Positions 33,271 through 40,556 of a stretch of DNA of 64,000 bases are shown in pieces; within the stretch, counting starts at the first letter, position 1; every line of letters starts with the position of its first letter. The position numbers and the translations under genes were made by a program. The notes beneath the pieces are model-generated. The model saw only the letters and a program-made list of their open reading frames with translations. It did no database searches and was not told where the DNA came from. The stretch is from DASYKS01 sp035995205 (lineage in GTDB: Bacteria > Acidobacteriota > Thermoanaerobaculia > Multivoradales > UBA5704): assembly GCA_035995205.1 (NCBI GenBank), contig DASYKS010000044.1:1-64000 (forward strand), in the 5' to 3' direction.

Positions 33271-34641
33271 TCATTCCTTGGCGTGCAGCGCGATGTTCAG
33301 GCGCAGCAGCACCCGTTCGAGCGTGCCCGCGTCGCGGATGTCGACCTCCAGATCGCGCACCGCATCCATCACCCGGTGCTCCCCGTCCTCGACCTGGAAG
33401 CTGACCAGAAAGCGGCGCGCCCGGGCGAAATCGGACTTCTTGAGCGTCAAGTCGATCGAGCGCGACAGCTCGCCACGGCCGTTTCGTTGCGCCGCGGCCG
33501 CGGTGATCGGAGCGGCCGCGGCGCCCGGGATGGCGCCGGTCGGCACGGGTGCCGGGGGGGTGGTTTCGTTGGGCTCCTCGATCCTTCGGGCGCCTTCGGC
33601 GGCGGTCAATCGCTGCGCGCCAAACGGCGGGACGACTCCCCCGGCAGGGCTCGGCGGGCTTGCCGGCGCGGCGGGGCGCGGCGCGGGTGGGCTGGGTCGG
33701 GAAGGCGCCGCCGCTTCGCGCCGGATCTTTTCCAGCTCGGACAGGACGTCGACCGTCCGGCGGGTGCCGGTGGTCGAGCCGACCTTCGCGGGGCTCGCCG
33801 GATGGGGCGGCGGAGCCGCGGCGGCGGGGCGCACGAGGGGCTCGGGCGCGGCAACTGGGGTAACCGGCGCGGGTCGGGGCAGAGGGGGCGGCGCCGGGGA
33901 AGGGACGGTAGGCTTGGCGGCCGGTGTCGGAACCGAGACGGGTTGCGACGCCGGTTTGGGGTGCGTACCGGTGACCATCGCCGGAACGACCGGTTTCGGC
34001 AACGGCGGAGGCGCGGGCCGGCCGGCCGCGGGCGCCTGGGCCTCGCCGGGCCGGCCGAGCCGCTTCTTGAGCGACATCAGGGTCAGCTTGGAGATTCCCT
34101 TGAGCGTCTCGAAGACCCCCTGGCCGTTTGGCGCGGAGGACTCGAAGTGGAGCCAGCCGTTGCGGTTCAGACTCCGGTTCATCTCGTCGACGGTGCAGAT
34201 GTCCGGCAGGTCGCGCTTGTTGTATTGGAGAACCAGAGGCAGGCTGTCGGACGACAGGCCCATTTCGGCCAGGTTTTCTTCCAGGTTGCGGAACGACTCC
34301 TGGTTCGCCGAAAGCATCGCGCGCTGGGAGTCGGCGACGAAGACGACGCCGTCCACCCCCTTCAAGACCAGCTTGCGGGTGGTGTTGTAGAAGACCTGCC
34401 CGGGGACCGTGTAGAGCTGGATGCGGGTGGAAAACCCGGCGATCGTGCCGACGTCGATCGGCAGCAGGTCGAAGAACAAGGTACGGTCGGTCTCGGTCTC
34501 CAGCGACACCATCTCGCCGCGCGAATCTCCGGCCGTGTGTTTGTAGATGTAATGAAGGTTTGTAGTTTTTCCACACAGACCCGGGCCGTAGTACACGACC
34601 TTGGCCGCCATCTGCATTGTGCTGTAGTTGAAGAAAACCAT
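33271..34641 (-). CDS. MglA-family small GTPase with long linker and C-terminal domain
   Basis: 456 residues from ATG 34641 (family N-terminus MVFFNYSTMQMAAKVVYYGP); an ATG at 34677 would add 12 residues. The Ras-like GTPase (1-190) has the P-loop GPGLCGKT (19-26), TVPGQ as switch II motif (79-83) and NKRD (141-144). MglA sets cell polarity in Myxococcus. Then comes a ~190-residue Pro/Ala-rich, probably disordered linker, and a ~70-residue C-terminal domain (SIDLTLKKSDFARARRFLVS). Residues about 339-356 in the linker (PFGAQRLTAAEGARRIEE) are encoded by a dispersed repeat element also found between genes. No mglB partner is nearby. Confidence 0.85.
   Translation of the reverse strand: MVFFNYSTMQMAAKVVYYGPGLCGKTTNLHYIYKHTAGDSRGEMVSLETETDRTLFFDLLPIDVGTIAGFSTRIQLYTVPGQVFYNTTRKLVLKGVDGVVFVADSQRAMLSANQESFRNLEENLAEMGLSSDSLPLVLQYNKRDLPDICTVDEMNRSLNRNGWLHFESSAPNGQGVFETLKGISKLTLMSLKKRLGRPGEAQAPAAGRPAPPPLPKPVVPAMVTGTHPKPASQPVSVPTPAAKPTVPSPAPPPLPRPAPVTPVAAPEPLVRPAAAAPPPHPASPAKVGSTTGTRRTVDVLSELEKIRREAAAPSRPSPPAPRPAAPASPPSPAGGVVPPFGAQRLTAAEGARRIEEPNETTPPAPVPTGAIPGAAAAPITAAAAQRNGRGELSRSIDLTLKKSDFARARRFLVSFQVEDGEHRVMDAVRDLEVDIRDAGTLERVLLRLNIALHAKE
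33574..33627. repeat. Dispersed repeat copy inside the MglA-family gene
   Basis: These 54 nt differ at only 7 positions from 54282-54335, which lies between genes, and resemble the core of the element at 9663-9746. Its length is 18 codons, so the reading frame of the GTPase gene is kept. All copies share CTTCGGGCGCCTTCGGC, which contains the palindrome GGCGCC. Confidence 0.7.
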
Positions 34642-34696
34642 ATTCCGGCCGACCTCGGGGACGGGGCTGATGAGCATAGCACCAATGGGGCGAGCT

Positions 34697-35527
34697 TCAT
34701 TGCTCTTCCAACTCGGCTAGAAGCGTCCGGTGGGAAGAGCCTCCGAGGCCCACTCGCTCCCGCTGGCGGAGCGTCTCGGCCGCCAGGGCGCGGACCCAAG
34801 GGGCCATCTCGGGGGCGATCTCGGCCAGGTTCGCGAGCTGGGCGAGCAGGGTGTCGCGGTCGCCGCGCGCCGCCGGGCCGGTGATCGCCCGGGCAGGATC
34901 GGTCGTCTCCCGGGCGGCGTCGATCGCGCCGCGGGCCAATTCGAGGTACCCGCCGACGACCCCCGGAGGCAGCTCCAACCGCCCGGCGAGGTCGGCCGCG
35001 GCGGCCAACAGGGTGGTCACGCCGCCCGCCGCGAGGCTCGCCGCGAAATGATAGAGAAGACGGGAGTCCGGGGGAATCTCGCCGCTTTGGGCGCCCCAGG
35101 CGGCGGCGAGGCGGGCTCCGAGCGCCACCGCGGCCGGATCGCCGTCGAGGCCGAAGAAGATTCCGTGCGCCTCGCTTGGGTCCGGCCGGGCGGTCGGAAA
35201 CGCCTTGAGCGGATGGAGCGAGCCGACCGCCGAGCCGCTTTGCGAGAGCGGCGCGAGCGCCTCGGCGGTCCGGCTGCCGGAGGTATGGAGGACGACCGCC
35301 GCCTGCGGACGGGCCGCGAGAGAGGCGGCGACCGCATCGAGCGCCCCGTCCGGAACCGCCACCAGCAGGAGATCCTGGCCCGCGCTCGACAGCTCGCCGT
35401 CCCGCCCGGCGACCTCGATCAACCGGCCGCCGGCCGCCGTCGCCCAAGCCGCGAGGCTCGATCCGACGCGCCCTGGGCCGACCAGGGAGAAGGTGAGATT
35501 CGCCAGCTGTCGGTCGGAAGGTGGCAC
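34697..35527 (-). CDS. Rossmann-like DUF2520 family protein
   Basis: 276 residues from a GTG at 35527. The N-terminal NAD(P)-type Rossmann fold begins FSLVGPGRVGSSLAAW (GXGXXG-like) and continues with LLLVAVPDGALDAVAASLA and VVLHTSGSRTAEAL; the C-terminal helical DUF2520 domain contains GSLHPLKAFP and DSRLLYHFAASLAAGGVTTL. Relatives are annotated as F420- or NADP-dependent-oxidoreductase-like, with no fixed reaction; a link to pantothenate or ketopantoate reductase-like chemistry is only structural. No clear ribosome site marks the GTG, so the start is uncertain. It heads the leftward operon and is divergent from hrcA. Confidence 0.75.
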   Translation of the reverse strand: MPPSDRQLANLTFSLVGPGRVGSSLAAWATAAGGRLIEVAGRDGELSSAGQDLLLVAVPDGALDAVAASLAARPQAAVVLHTSGSRTAEALAPLSQSGSAVGSLHPLKAFPTARPDPSEAHGIFFGLDGDPAAVALGARLAAAWGAQSGEIPPDSRLLYHFAASLAAGGVTTLLAAAADLAGRLELPPGVVGGYLELARGAIDAARETTDPARAITGPAARGDRDTLLAQLANLAEIAPEMAPWVRALAAETLRQRERVGLGGSSHRTLLAELEEQ

Positions 35528-35654
35528 TGAGCTACAATATGGGCGCTTTTCGATGCATGGCAAGAGGCGCATGACCGGCCCGGCACGTACCGATCTTCCC
35601 GAAGTCAACCTGAGCCAGCCCAAGCCGCCAACTGCCCACCCTGGATTTTGCGCC

Positions 35655-36734
35655 ATGGCCGACCGAACCAATCCCAAGAAACTCACCCCGCAGCTGTCGC
35701 CGCGGGATCGCGAGATCTTGAAGCAGGTGGTGGCCTCGTATGTCCTTTCGGCCGAGCCGGTCTCCTCGCGGTCGGTGGCCAAGCAGGCCGATCTGGGGCT
35801 CTCGGCGGCGACCATCAGGAACGTCATGGCCGACCTGGAGGAGTGGGGATACCTCGCCCAGCCGCACACTTCGGCCGGCCGGGTGCCGACGCGGATCGCC
35901 TACCACCTGTTCATCGAGTCGCTGATGGAGGTCCGCCGGGTGCCCGCCTGGCAACGCCGCTACATCGAGGACCACCTCGGCACCGGTCCGGGCGATCCGG
36001 ACCAGATCATGAGCTCCGCTTCGCACCTGCTGTCCGAGCTGTCGCACCAGGTCGGCCTGGTGGTGACGCCGTCGATCGCCGAGACCGTCCTCGCCTCGGT
36101 CGAGTTCGTGCCGCTGTCCGGCCGCAAGGTGCTGTGCGTCCTGGTCTCCATCTCCGGGTTCACCGAGACCAAGGTGATCGAGGTGCCGGAAGCGGTGCCG
36201 CGCGAGGATCTGGTCCGGATCTCCAACTATCTGACCGAGAATTTCGCCGGCTCGTCGATTCGCGAGGCGCGCGACCGCCTGCTCCGGATGATGGCCGAAG
36301 AGCGCGCGCAGATGGACCGGCAGCTCGCGCTCGCCATCGAGCTGGCCAAACACGCGCTCGACGTGCCCTCCGGCCCGGGCGTGCTGGTCGACGGCGCTTC
36401 GGAGCTGCTGGCCCAGCCGGAGCTGGCCGACATCGGCCGGGTGCGGCGGATGTTCGACACCTTCGCCGACAAGGCGCGGCTGGTCTCGATCCTGTCGCGC
36501 TGCCTCCAGGGGGGCGGCGTGCGGGTGTGGATCGGCGCCGACAGCGACCTCACCTCGGAGCTCGATTTCAGCCTGGTCGCGACCACCTACGGGGTCGGCG
36601 AGCGGCCGCTCGGCACGCTCGGCATCCTCGGGCCGTCGCGGATGGAATACGAGAAGGTGATTCCGCTGGTTGATTTCCTCGGCGAGGCGCTGTCGCGCGC
36701 GCTCGGCGAAACGCACGGCGGCAGGAGCGAATGA
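35655..36734 (+). CDS. hrcA: Heat-inducible transcription repressor HrcA
   Basis: 359 residues from ATG 35655. The N-terminal winged helix has the family pattern LSPRDREILKQVVASYVLSA, EPVSSRSVAK and LSAATIRNVMADLEEWGYLA with the wing HTSAGRVPT; a GAF-like effector domain follows (VGLVVTPSIAETVLASVEFV; YGVGERPLGTLGILGPSRME). HrcA binds CIRCE operators and needs GroEL for activity. I found no CIRCE inverted repeat (TTAGCACTC-type) upstream of this operon, so its targets may be groE elsewhere or a divergent operator. A TACAAT -10-like box at 35533-35538 is the best candidate start region. It heads hrcA-grpE-dnaK-dnaJ. Confidence 0.93.
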   Translation: MADRTNPKKLTPQLSPRDREILKQVVASYVLSAEPVSSRSVAKQADLGLSAATIRNVMADLEEWGYLAQPHTSAGRVPTRIAYHLFIESLMEVRRVPAWQRRYIEDHLGTGPGDPDQIMSSASHLLSELSHQVGLVVTPSIAETVLASVEFVPLSGRKVLCVLVSISGFTETKVIEVPEAVPREDLVRISNYLTENFAGSSIREARDRLLRMMAEERAQMDRQLALAIELAKHALDVPSGPGVLVDGASELLAQPELADIGRVRRMFDTFADKARLVSILSRCLQGGGVRVWIGADSDLTSELDFSLVATTYGVGERPLGTLGILGPSRMEYEKVIPLVDFLGEALSRALGETHGGRSE

Positions 36735-36824
36735 CGAATCGGGAATCACGAATCACGAACGGCGAACGACGGACCGGGAACGTGAAAGTCATAAGCCGGG
36801 TCGGTTCGACGGTGGAGCTTACGA

Positions 36825-37517
36825 ATGGCGAGCGATGAAACGAACGATGACGCGGCCGGCCGGCCCAGTGGGTCGGGCGGCCAGGTGGCGACCGAGCTGG
36901 ATTTGGATCTGGACGACGAGATGAATCCCGACGTCGCGGCGGCGATCGAGCAGGCGATGGCGGCGGTCGAAGGGGTGGAGGCCGCCAAGAGCGCCGGACG
37001 CGCGGACGGCGCACCCGATCTGGCGGCCGAAAACGCCGCGCTGAAGCGCGAGTTGGAAGAGCTGCGCTCGCGCTCGATGCGCACGCTCGCCGATTTCGAC
37101 AACTTCCGGAAGCGCAACGAGCGCGAGCGCGACGAGATCCGCCGCTATGCCGCGACCGAGGCGATCCGCGAGTTCGTGGGGGTGGTCGACAATCTGGAGC
37201 GCGCCCTGAGCGCCGGCGGCACCGCCGACGATCTGAAACGGGGCGTCGAGCTGATCGTGCGCCAGATGCAGGAGGCATTGCGCCGCGTGGGCGTCCAGGA
37301 GGTGGCCGCCCAAGGGGCGCCGTTCGACCCGGCGGTCCACGAAGCGGTGTCGCGCGAGGAGAGCGCCGAGGTGACCGCGCCGACCGTGATCGCCGCCTTG
37401 CAGCGCGGATACATGCTTCACGATCGGCTGCTCCGCCCGGCGATGGTCCGCGTCGCGGTTCCGGTCGAAAAGCCCGGAGCCCCGGGCGCTCCCGCTCCGG
37501 AGGCGGGCGAGGCGTGA
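36825..37517 (+). CDS. grpE: Nucleotide exchange factor GrpE
   Basis: 230 residues. An acidic, disordered N-terminus (1-60) precedes the long coiled coil (LAAENAALKRELEELRSRSM; LADFDNFRKRNERERDEIRR) and the beta domain with the conserved VREFVGVVDNLERAL-like block and FDPAVHEAVSRE. It exchanges ADP for ATP on DnaK. It lies 90 nt after hrcA; that gap (36735-36824) includes a short direct repeat of ACGAATC-like words. dnaK follows after about 58 nt. Confidence 0.93.
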   Translation: MASDETNDDAAGRPSGSGGQVATELDLDLDDEMNPDVAAAIEQAMAAVEGVEAAKSAGRADGAPDLAAENAALKRELEELRSRSMRTLADFDNFRKRNERERDEIRRYAATEAIREFVGVVDNLERALSAGGTADDLKRGVELIVRQMQEALRRVGVQEVAAQGAPFDPAVHEAVSREESAEVTAPTVIAALQRGYMLHDRLLRPAMVRVAVPVEKPGAPGAPAPEAGEA

Positions 37518-37575
37518 TCCGACTTTCTATCGCGGCCGTACGGCCCGGTCCGTGGCGCGAGGGGGTGGGCGAGCG

Positions 37576-39402
37576 TTGAGCAAGATCCTGGGCATCGATC
37601 TCGGCACCACGAACAGCTGCGTCGCGATCGTCGAGGCGCTGGCGCCGCGCGTGCTCGCCAACCGCGAGGGGAGCCGCACGACCCCGTCGATCGTCGCGTT
37701 CGCCGAAGAGGGGGACCGCCTGGTCGGCCAGATCGCCAAGCGGCAGGCAATCACCAACCCGCAGAACACGATCTTCGCGGTCAAGCGTCTGATCGGCCGG
37801 AAATACGGCTCGGCCGAGGTGTCTCGCGCGCGGGAGGTGCTGCCCTACAACCTCGTGCCGTCGAACAACGGCGACGTCAAGATCGAGATCCGCGACCGCA
37901 ACTACAGCCCGGAGGAGATCTCGGCGTTCGTCCTGCGCGAGATCAAGGAGTTCTGCGAGGAGACGCTGGGCGAGACGATCCGCGAAGCGGTGATCACGGT
38001 GCCGGCCTATTTCGACGACTCGCAGCGCCAGGCGACCAAGGACGCCGGCCGGATCGCCGGGCTCGACGTGCTGCGGATCCTGAACGAGCCGACCGCGGCG
38101 GCGCTGGCCTACGGTCTCGACAAGACCCAGGTGGGCAAGAAAATCGCGGTCTACGATCTTGGCGGCGGCACGTTCGACGTCTCGGTGCTGGAGCTCGCGC
38201 AAGGGGTGTTCGAGGTGCGCTCGACCGCGGGCGACACTTACCTCGGCGGCGAGGATTTCGACCTCAAGATCATGGATTGGCTGATCGAGGAGTTCCAAAA
38301 CGAGACCGGCATCGACCTGCGCCACGACCGGATGGCGCTCCAGCGGCTGAAAGAGGGGGCCGAGCGCGCCAAGTGCGAGCTGTCCAACGGCGAAGAGGCG
38401 TCGATCAACCTGCCGTTCATCTCGGCCGACGAGAACGGGCCGCGCCATCTGGCGCGGACGCTTTCGCGCGGCCATTTCGAAACCCTGGTTCACGATCTGG
38501 TCGAGCGCACCGAACAGCCGTGCCTGGACGCCCTCCGCTCGGCGGGCCTACGCGCCGATCAGATCGACGAGGTGCTGTTGGTCGGCGGCCAGACCCGCAC
38601 GCCGCTGGTAATGCGCACGGTCGAGCGGATCTTCGGCCGGTCGCCGAACCGCGAGATCAACCCGGACGAGGTGGTCGCGATCGGCGCCTCGATCCAGGGC
38701 GGCATCCTGCGCGGCGACATCAAGGATCTCGTGCTGCTCGACGTGACACCGCTGTCGATCGGCGTCGAAACCCACGGCGGACTGTTCACCAAGCTGATCG
38801 AGCGCAACTCGACGATCCCGACCAAGAACACCCAGATCTTCACCACCGTCGCCGACAACCAGGACACGGTGGCGATCCACGCGCTCCAGGGCGAGCGTCA
38901 GTTCGCGGCGGAAAACCGCTCGCTCGGCCGCTTCGAGCTGGTCGGCGTGCCGGCCGCGCCGCGCGGCACGCCGCAGATCGAGGTCACGTTCGCGATCGAT
39001 TCGAACGGCATCGTCTCCGTCACGGCGCGGGACCTCGCGACCAACCTCACCCAGAGCATTCAGATCAACCCGGCCGGCGGCCTCTCCGAAGGGGAGATCA
39101 AACGTCTGGTCGACGAGGCCGAGACCAACGCCAAGTCCGATCAAGAGCGGCGCGAGATCCGCCAGCTCAAGAACCGGCTCGAAGGGCTGATCTACAGCAA
39201 CGAGCGGGTGTTCGAACAGTTCAGCGACATGCTCCCGGAGGACGATCGCCAGCGCATCCACGACGCGATCCTCCAAGCCCGGGTGGCGATCTCCAACGAG
39301 CACCGGGCGGACATCGAAGGGGCTCTCTACGATCTCACCTCGGTCTCGCGCGTGCTCTCCGACGCGATGCTGAACCGCGCGTCGGGCGCCTCGGCGAACT
39401 GA
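37576..39402 (+). CDS. dnaK: Chaperone DnaK (Hsp70)
   Basis: 608 residues from a TTG at 37576, which yields the standard MSKILGIDLGTTNSCVAIVE start and has a GAGGGGGTG about 10 nt upstream; a GTG 24 nt earlier is also possible. The ATPase domain holds DLGGGTFDVSVLEL, YLGGEDFDLKIMDWL and VLLVGGQTRTPLVMRTV; the substrate-binding domain contains LDVTPLSIGVETHGG and the lid follows. The C-terminus is short and lacks the usual acidic EEVD-like or DDNK tail, so the protein is about 30 residues shorter than E. coli DnaK. Works with GrpE and DnaJ encoded on either side. Confidence 0.95.
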   Translation: MSKILGIDLGTTNSCVAIVEALAPRVLANREGSRTTPSIVAFAEEGDRLVGQIAKRQAITNPQNTIFAVKRLIGRKYGSAEVSRAREVLPYNLVPSNNGDVKIEIRDRNYSPEEISAFVLREIKEFCEETLGETIREAVITVPAYFDDSQRQATKDAGRIAGLDVLRILNEPTAAALAYGLDKTQVGKKIAVYDLGGGTFDVSVLELAQGVFEVRSTAGDTYLGGEDFDLKIMDWLIEEFQNETGIDLRHDRMALQRLKEGAERAKCELSNGEEASINLPFISADENGPRHLARTLSRGHFETLVHDLVERTEQPCLDALRSAGLRADQIDEVLLVGGQTRTPLVMRTVERIFGRSPNREINPDEVVAIGASIQGGILRGDIKDLVLLDVTPLSIGVETHGGLFTKLIERNSTIPTKNTQIFTTVADNQDTVAIHALQGERQFAAENRSLGRFELVGVPAAPRGTPQIEVTFAIDSNGIVSVTARDLATNLTQSIQINPAGGLSEGEIKRLVDEAETNAKSDQERREIRQLKNRLEGLIYSNERVFEQFSDMLPEDDRQRIHDAILQARVAISNEHRADIEGALYDLTSVSRVLSDAMLNRASGASAN

Positions 39403-39439
39403 AAACATTTAGCCTTCGGACAAGGAAACAGGAAAGCGG

Positions 39440-40546
39440 ATGGCGAAGCGGGACTATTACGAAGTGCTCGGCGTTGCGCGCGACGCGGGTGAAAAAGAGA
39501 TCAAATCGGCGTACCGCAAGCTCGCCGTCCAGTATCACCCGGACAAGAACCCGGGCGACGCCGAGGCGGAAGAGAAATTCAAGGAAGCGGCCGAGGCGTA
39601 TTCGATCCTTTCGGACGACGACAAGCGCCAGCGTTACGACCGTTTCGGCCATCAGGGTGTCGCGGGCGCCGGAGCCGCGGGGTTCGATCCCAACACGTTC
39701 GGCGATTTCGCCGACATCCTGGGCGATCTGTTCGGTTTCGGCCGGCGTTCCGGCGGCTCGGCGGGCGGGCCTTCGCGCGGCGCGGATCTGCGCTACGACC
39801 TGACGTTGACCTTTGAAGAAGCGGCGTTCGGCAGCGACCAGAAGCTGCGCGTGTCGCGGCCGGAGAAGTGCGACACCTGCAACGGCTCGGGCAGCGCATC
39901 GGGCAAGGCGCCGATCCCCTGTTCCGCCTGCGGCGGGCGCGGCCAGGTGCGGGTCTCGCAAGGATTTTTGACCTTCGCGAGCACCTGCCCGCAGTGCCGC
40001 GGCGAAGGGCGCGTGATCTCCGATCCCTGCCGCGACTGCCGCGGCGCGGGACGGGTGGAGCGCGAGCGCTCTTTGGAAGTGCGCGTTCCCGCCGGGGTCG
40101 ACACCGGCAGCCGGATGCGCCTGGTGGGCGAGGGCGAGCAGGGGCGCCTCGGCGGGCCGACCGGCGATCTCTACTTGGTGATTTCAGTCCAGCCGCATCC
40201 GCGCTTCGAGCGCGACGGAGCGACCGTCTATTCCCGCCACAAGATCTCCTACCCTCAGGCGGTGCTGGGCGCGAAGGTGGAGGTCGAGACGATCCACGGC
40301 ACGACGACGCTCGACATCCCGGCGGGCACGCAGCACGGCAAGGATTTCCATCTTCGCGGCCAGGGGATCGAGCGGGTCCACGGCGGCGGCAAAGGGGAGC
40401 ATGTGGTGGTGGTGGACCTCCAGGTGCCGAACCCGCGCGACCTGGGCGAAGAGGAGCTCGATGCGCTCCGCCGCCTCGCCGCTCTCGCCGGCGAAGAGGT
40501 CAAGGAGCCGAGCGTGCTCAACAAGGTGAAGAACCTGTTCAGTTGA
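39440..40546 (+). CDS. dnaJ: Chaperone DnaJ (Hsp40)
   Basis: 368 residues. J domain 1-68 with HPD at 33-35, a Gly/Phe region (about 72-105), then four zinc motifs CDTCNGSG, CSACGGRG, CPQCRGEG and CRDCRGAG, and the C-terminal substrate-binding domain (VPAGVDTGSRMRLVGEGEQG; LVISVQPHPRFERDG). It delivers substrates to DnaK and stimulates its ATPase. The gene begins 37 nt after dnaK and ends 10 nt before the membrane protein gene, which may share the transcript. Confidence 0.95.
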   Translation: MAKRDYYEVLGVARDAGEKEIKSAYRKLAVQYHPDKNPGDAEAEEKFKEAAEAYSILSDDDKRQRYDRFGHQGVAGAGAAGFDPNTFGDFADILGDLFGFGRRSGGSAGGPSRGADLRYDLTLTFEEAAFGSDQKLRVSRPEKCDTCNGSGSASGKAPIPCSACGGRGQVRVSQGFLTFASTCPQCRGEGRVISDPCRDCRGAGRVERERSLEVRVPAGVDTGSRMRLVGEGEQGRLGGPTGDLYLVISVQPHPRFERDGATVYSRHKISYPQAVLGAKVEVETIHGTTTLDIPAGTQHGKDFHLRGQGIERVHGGGKGEHVVVVDLQVPNPRDLGEEELDALRRLAALAGEEVKEPSVLNKVKNLFS

Positions 40547-40556
40547 AATCGCTCCC

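Noticed and set aside
36735..36824. ACGAATCACGAATCACGAAC-like direct repeats before grpE as an operator
   Set aside because: Too short and irregular; similar words are common intergenic simple repeats.
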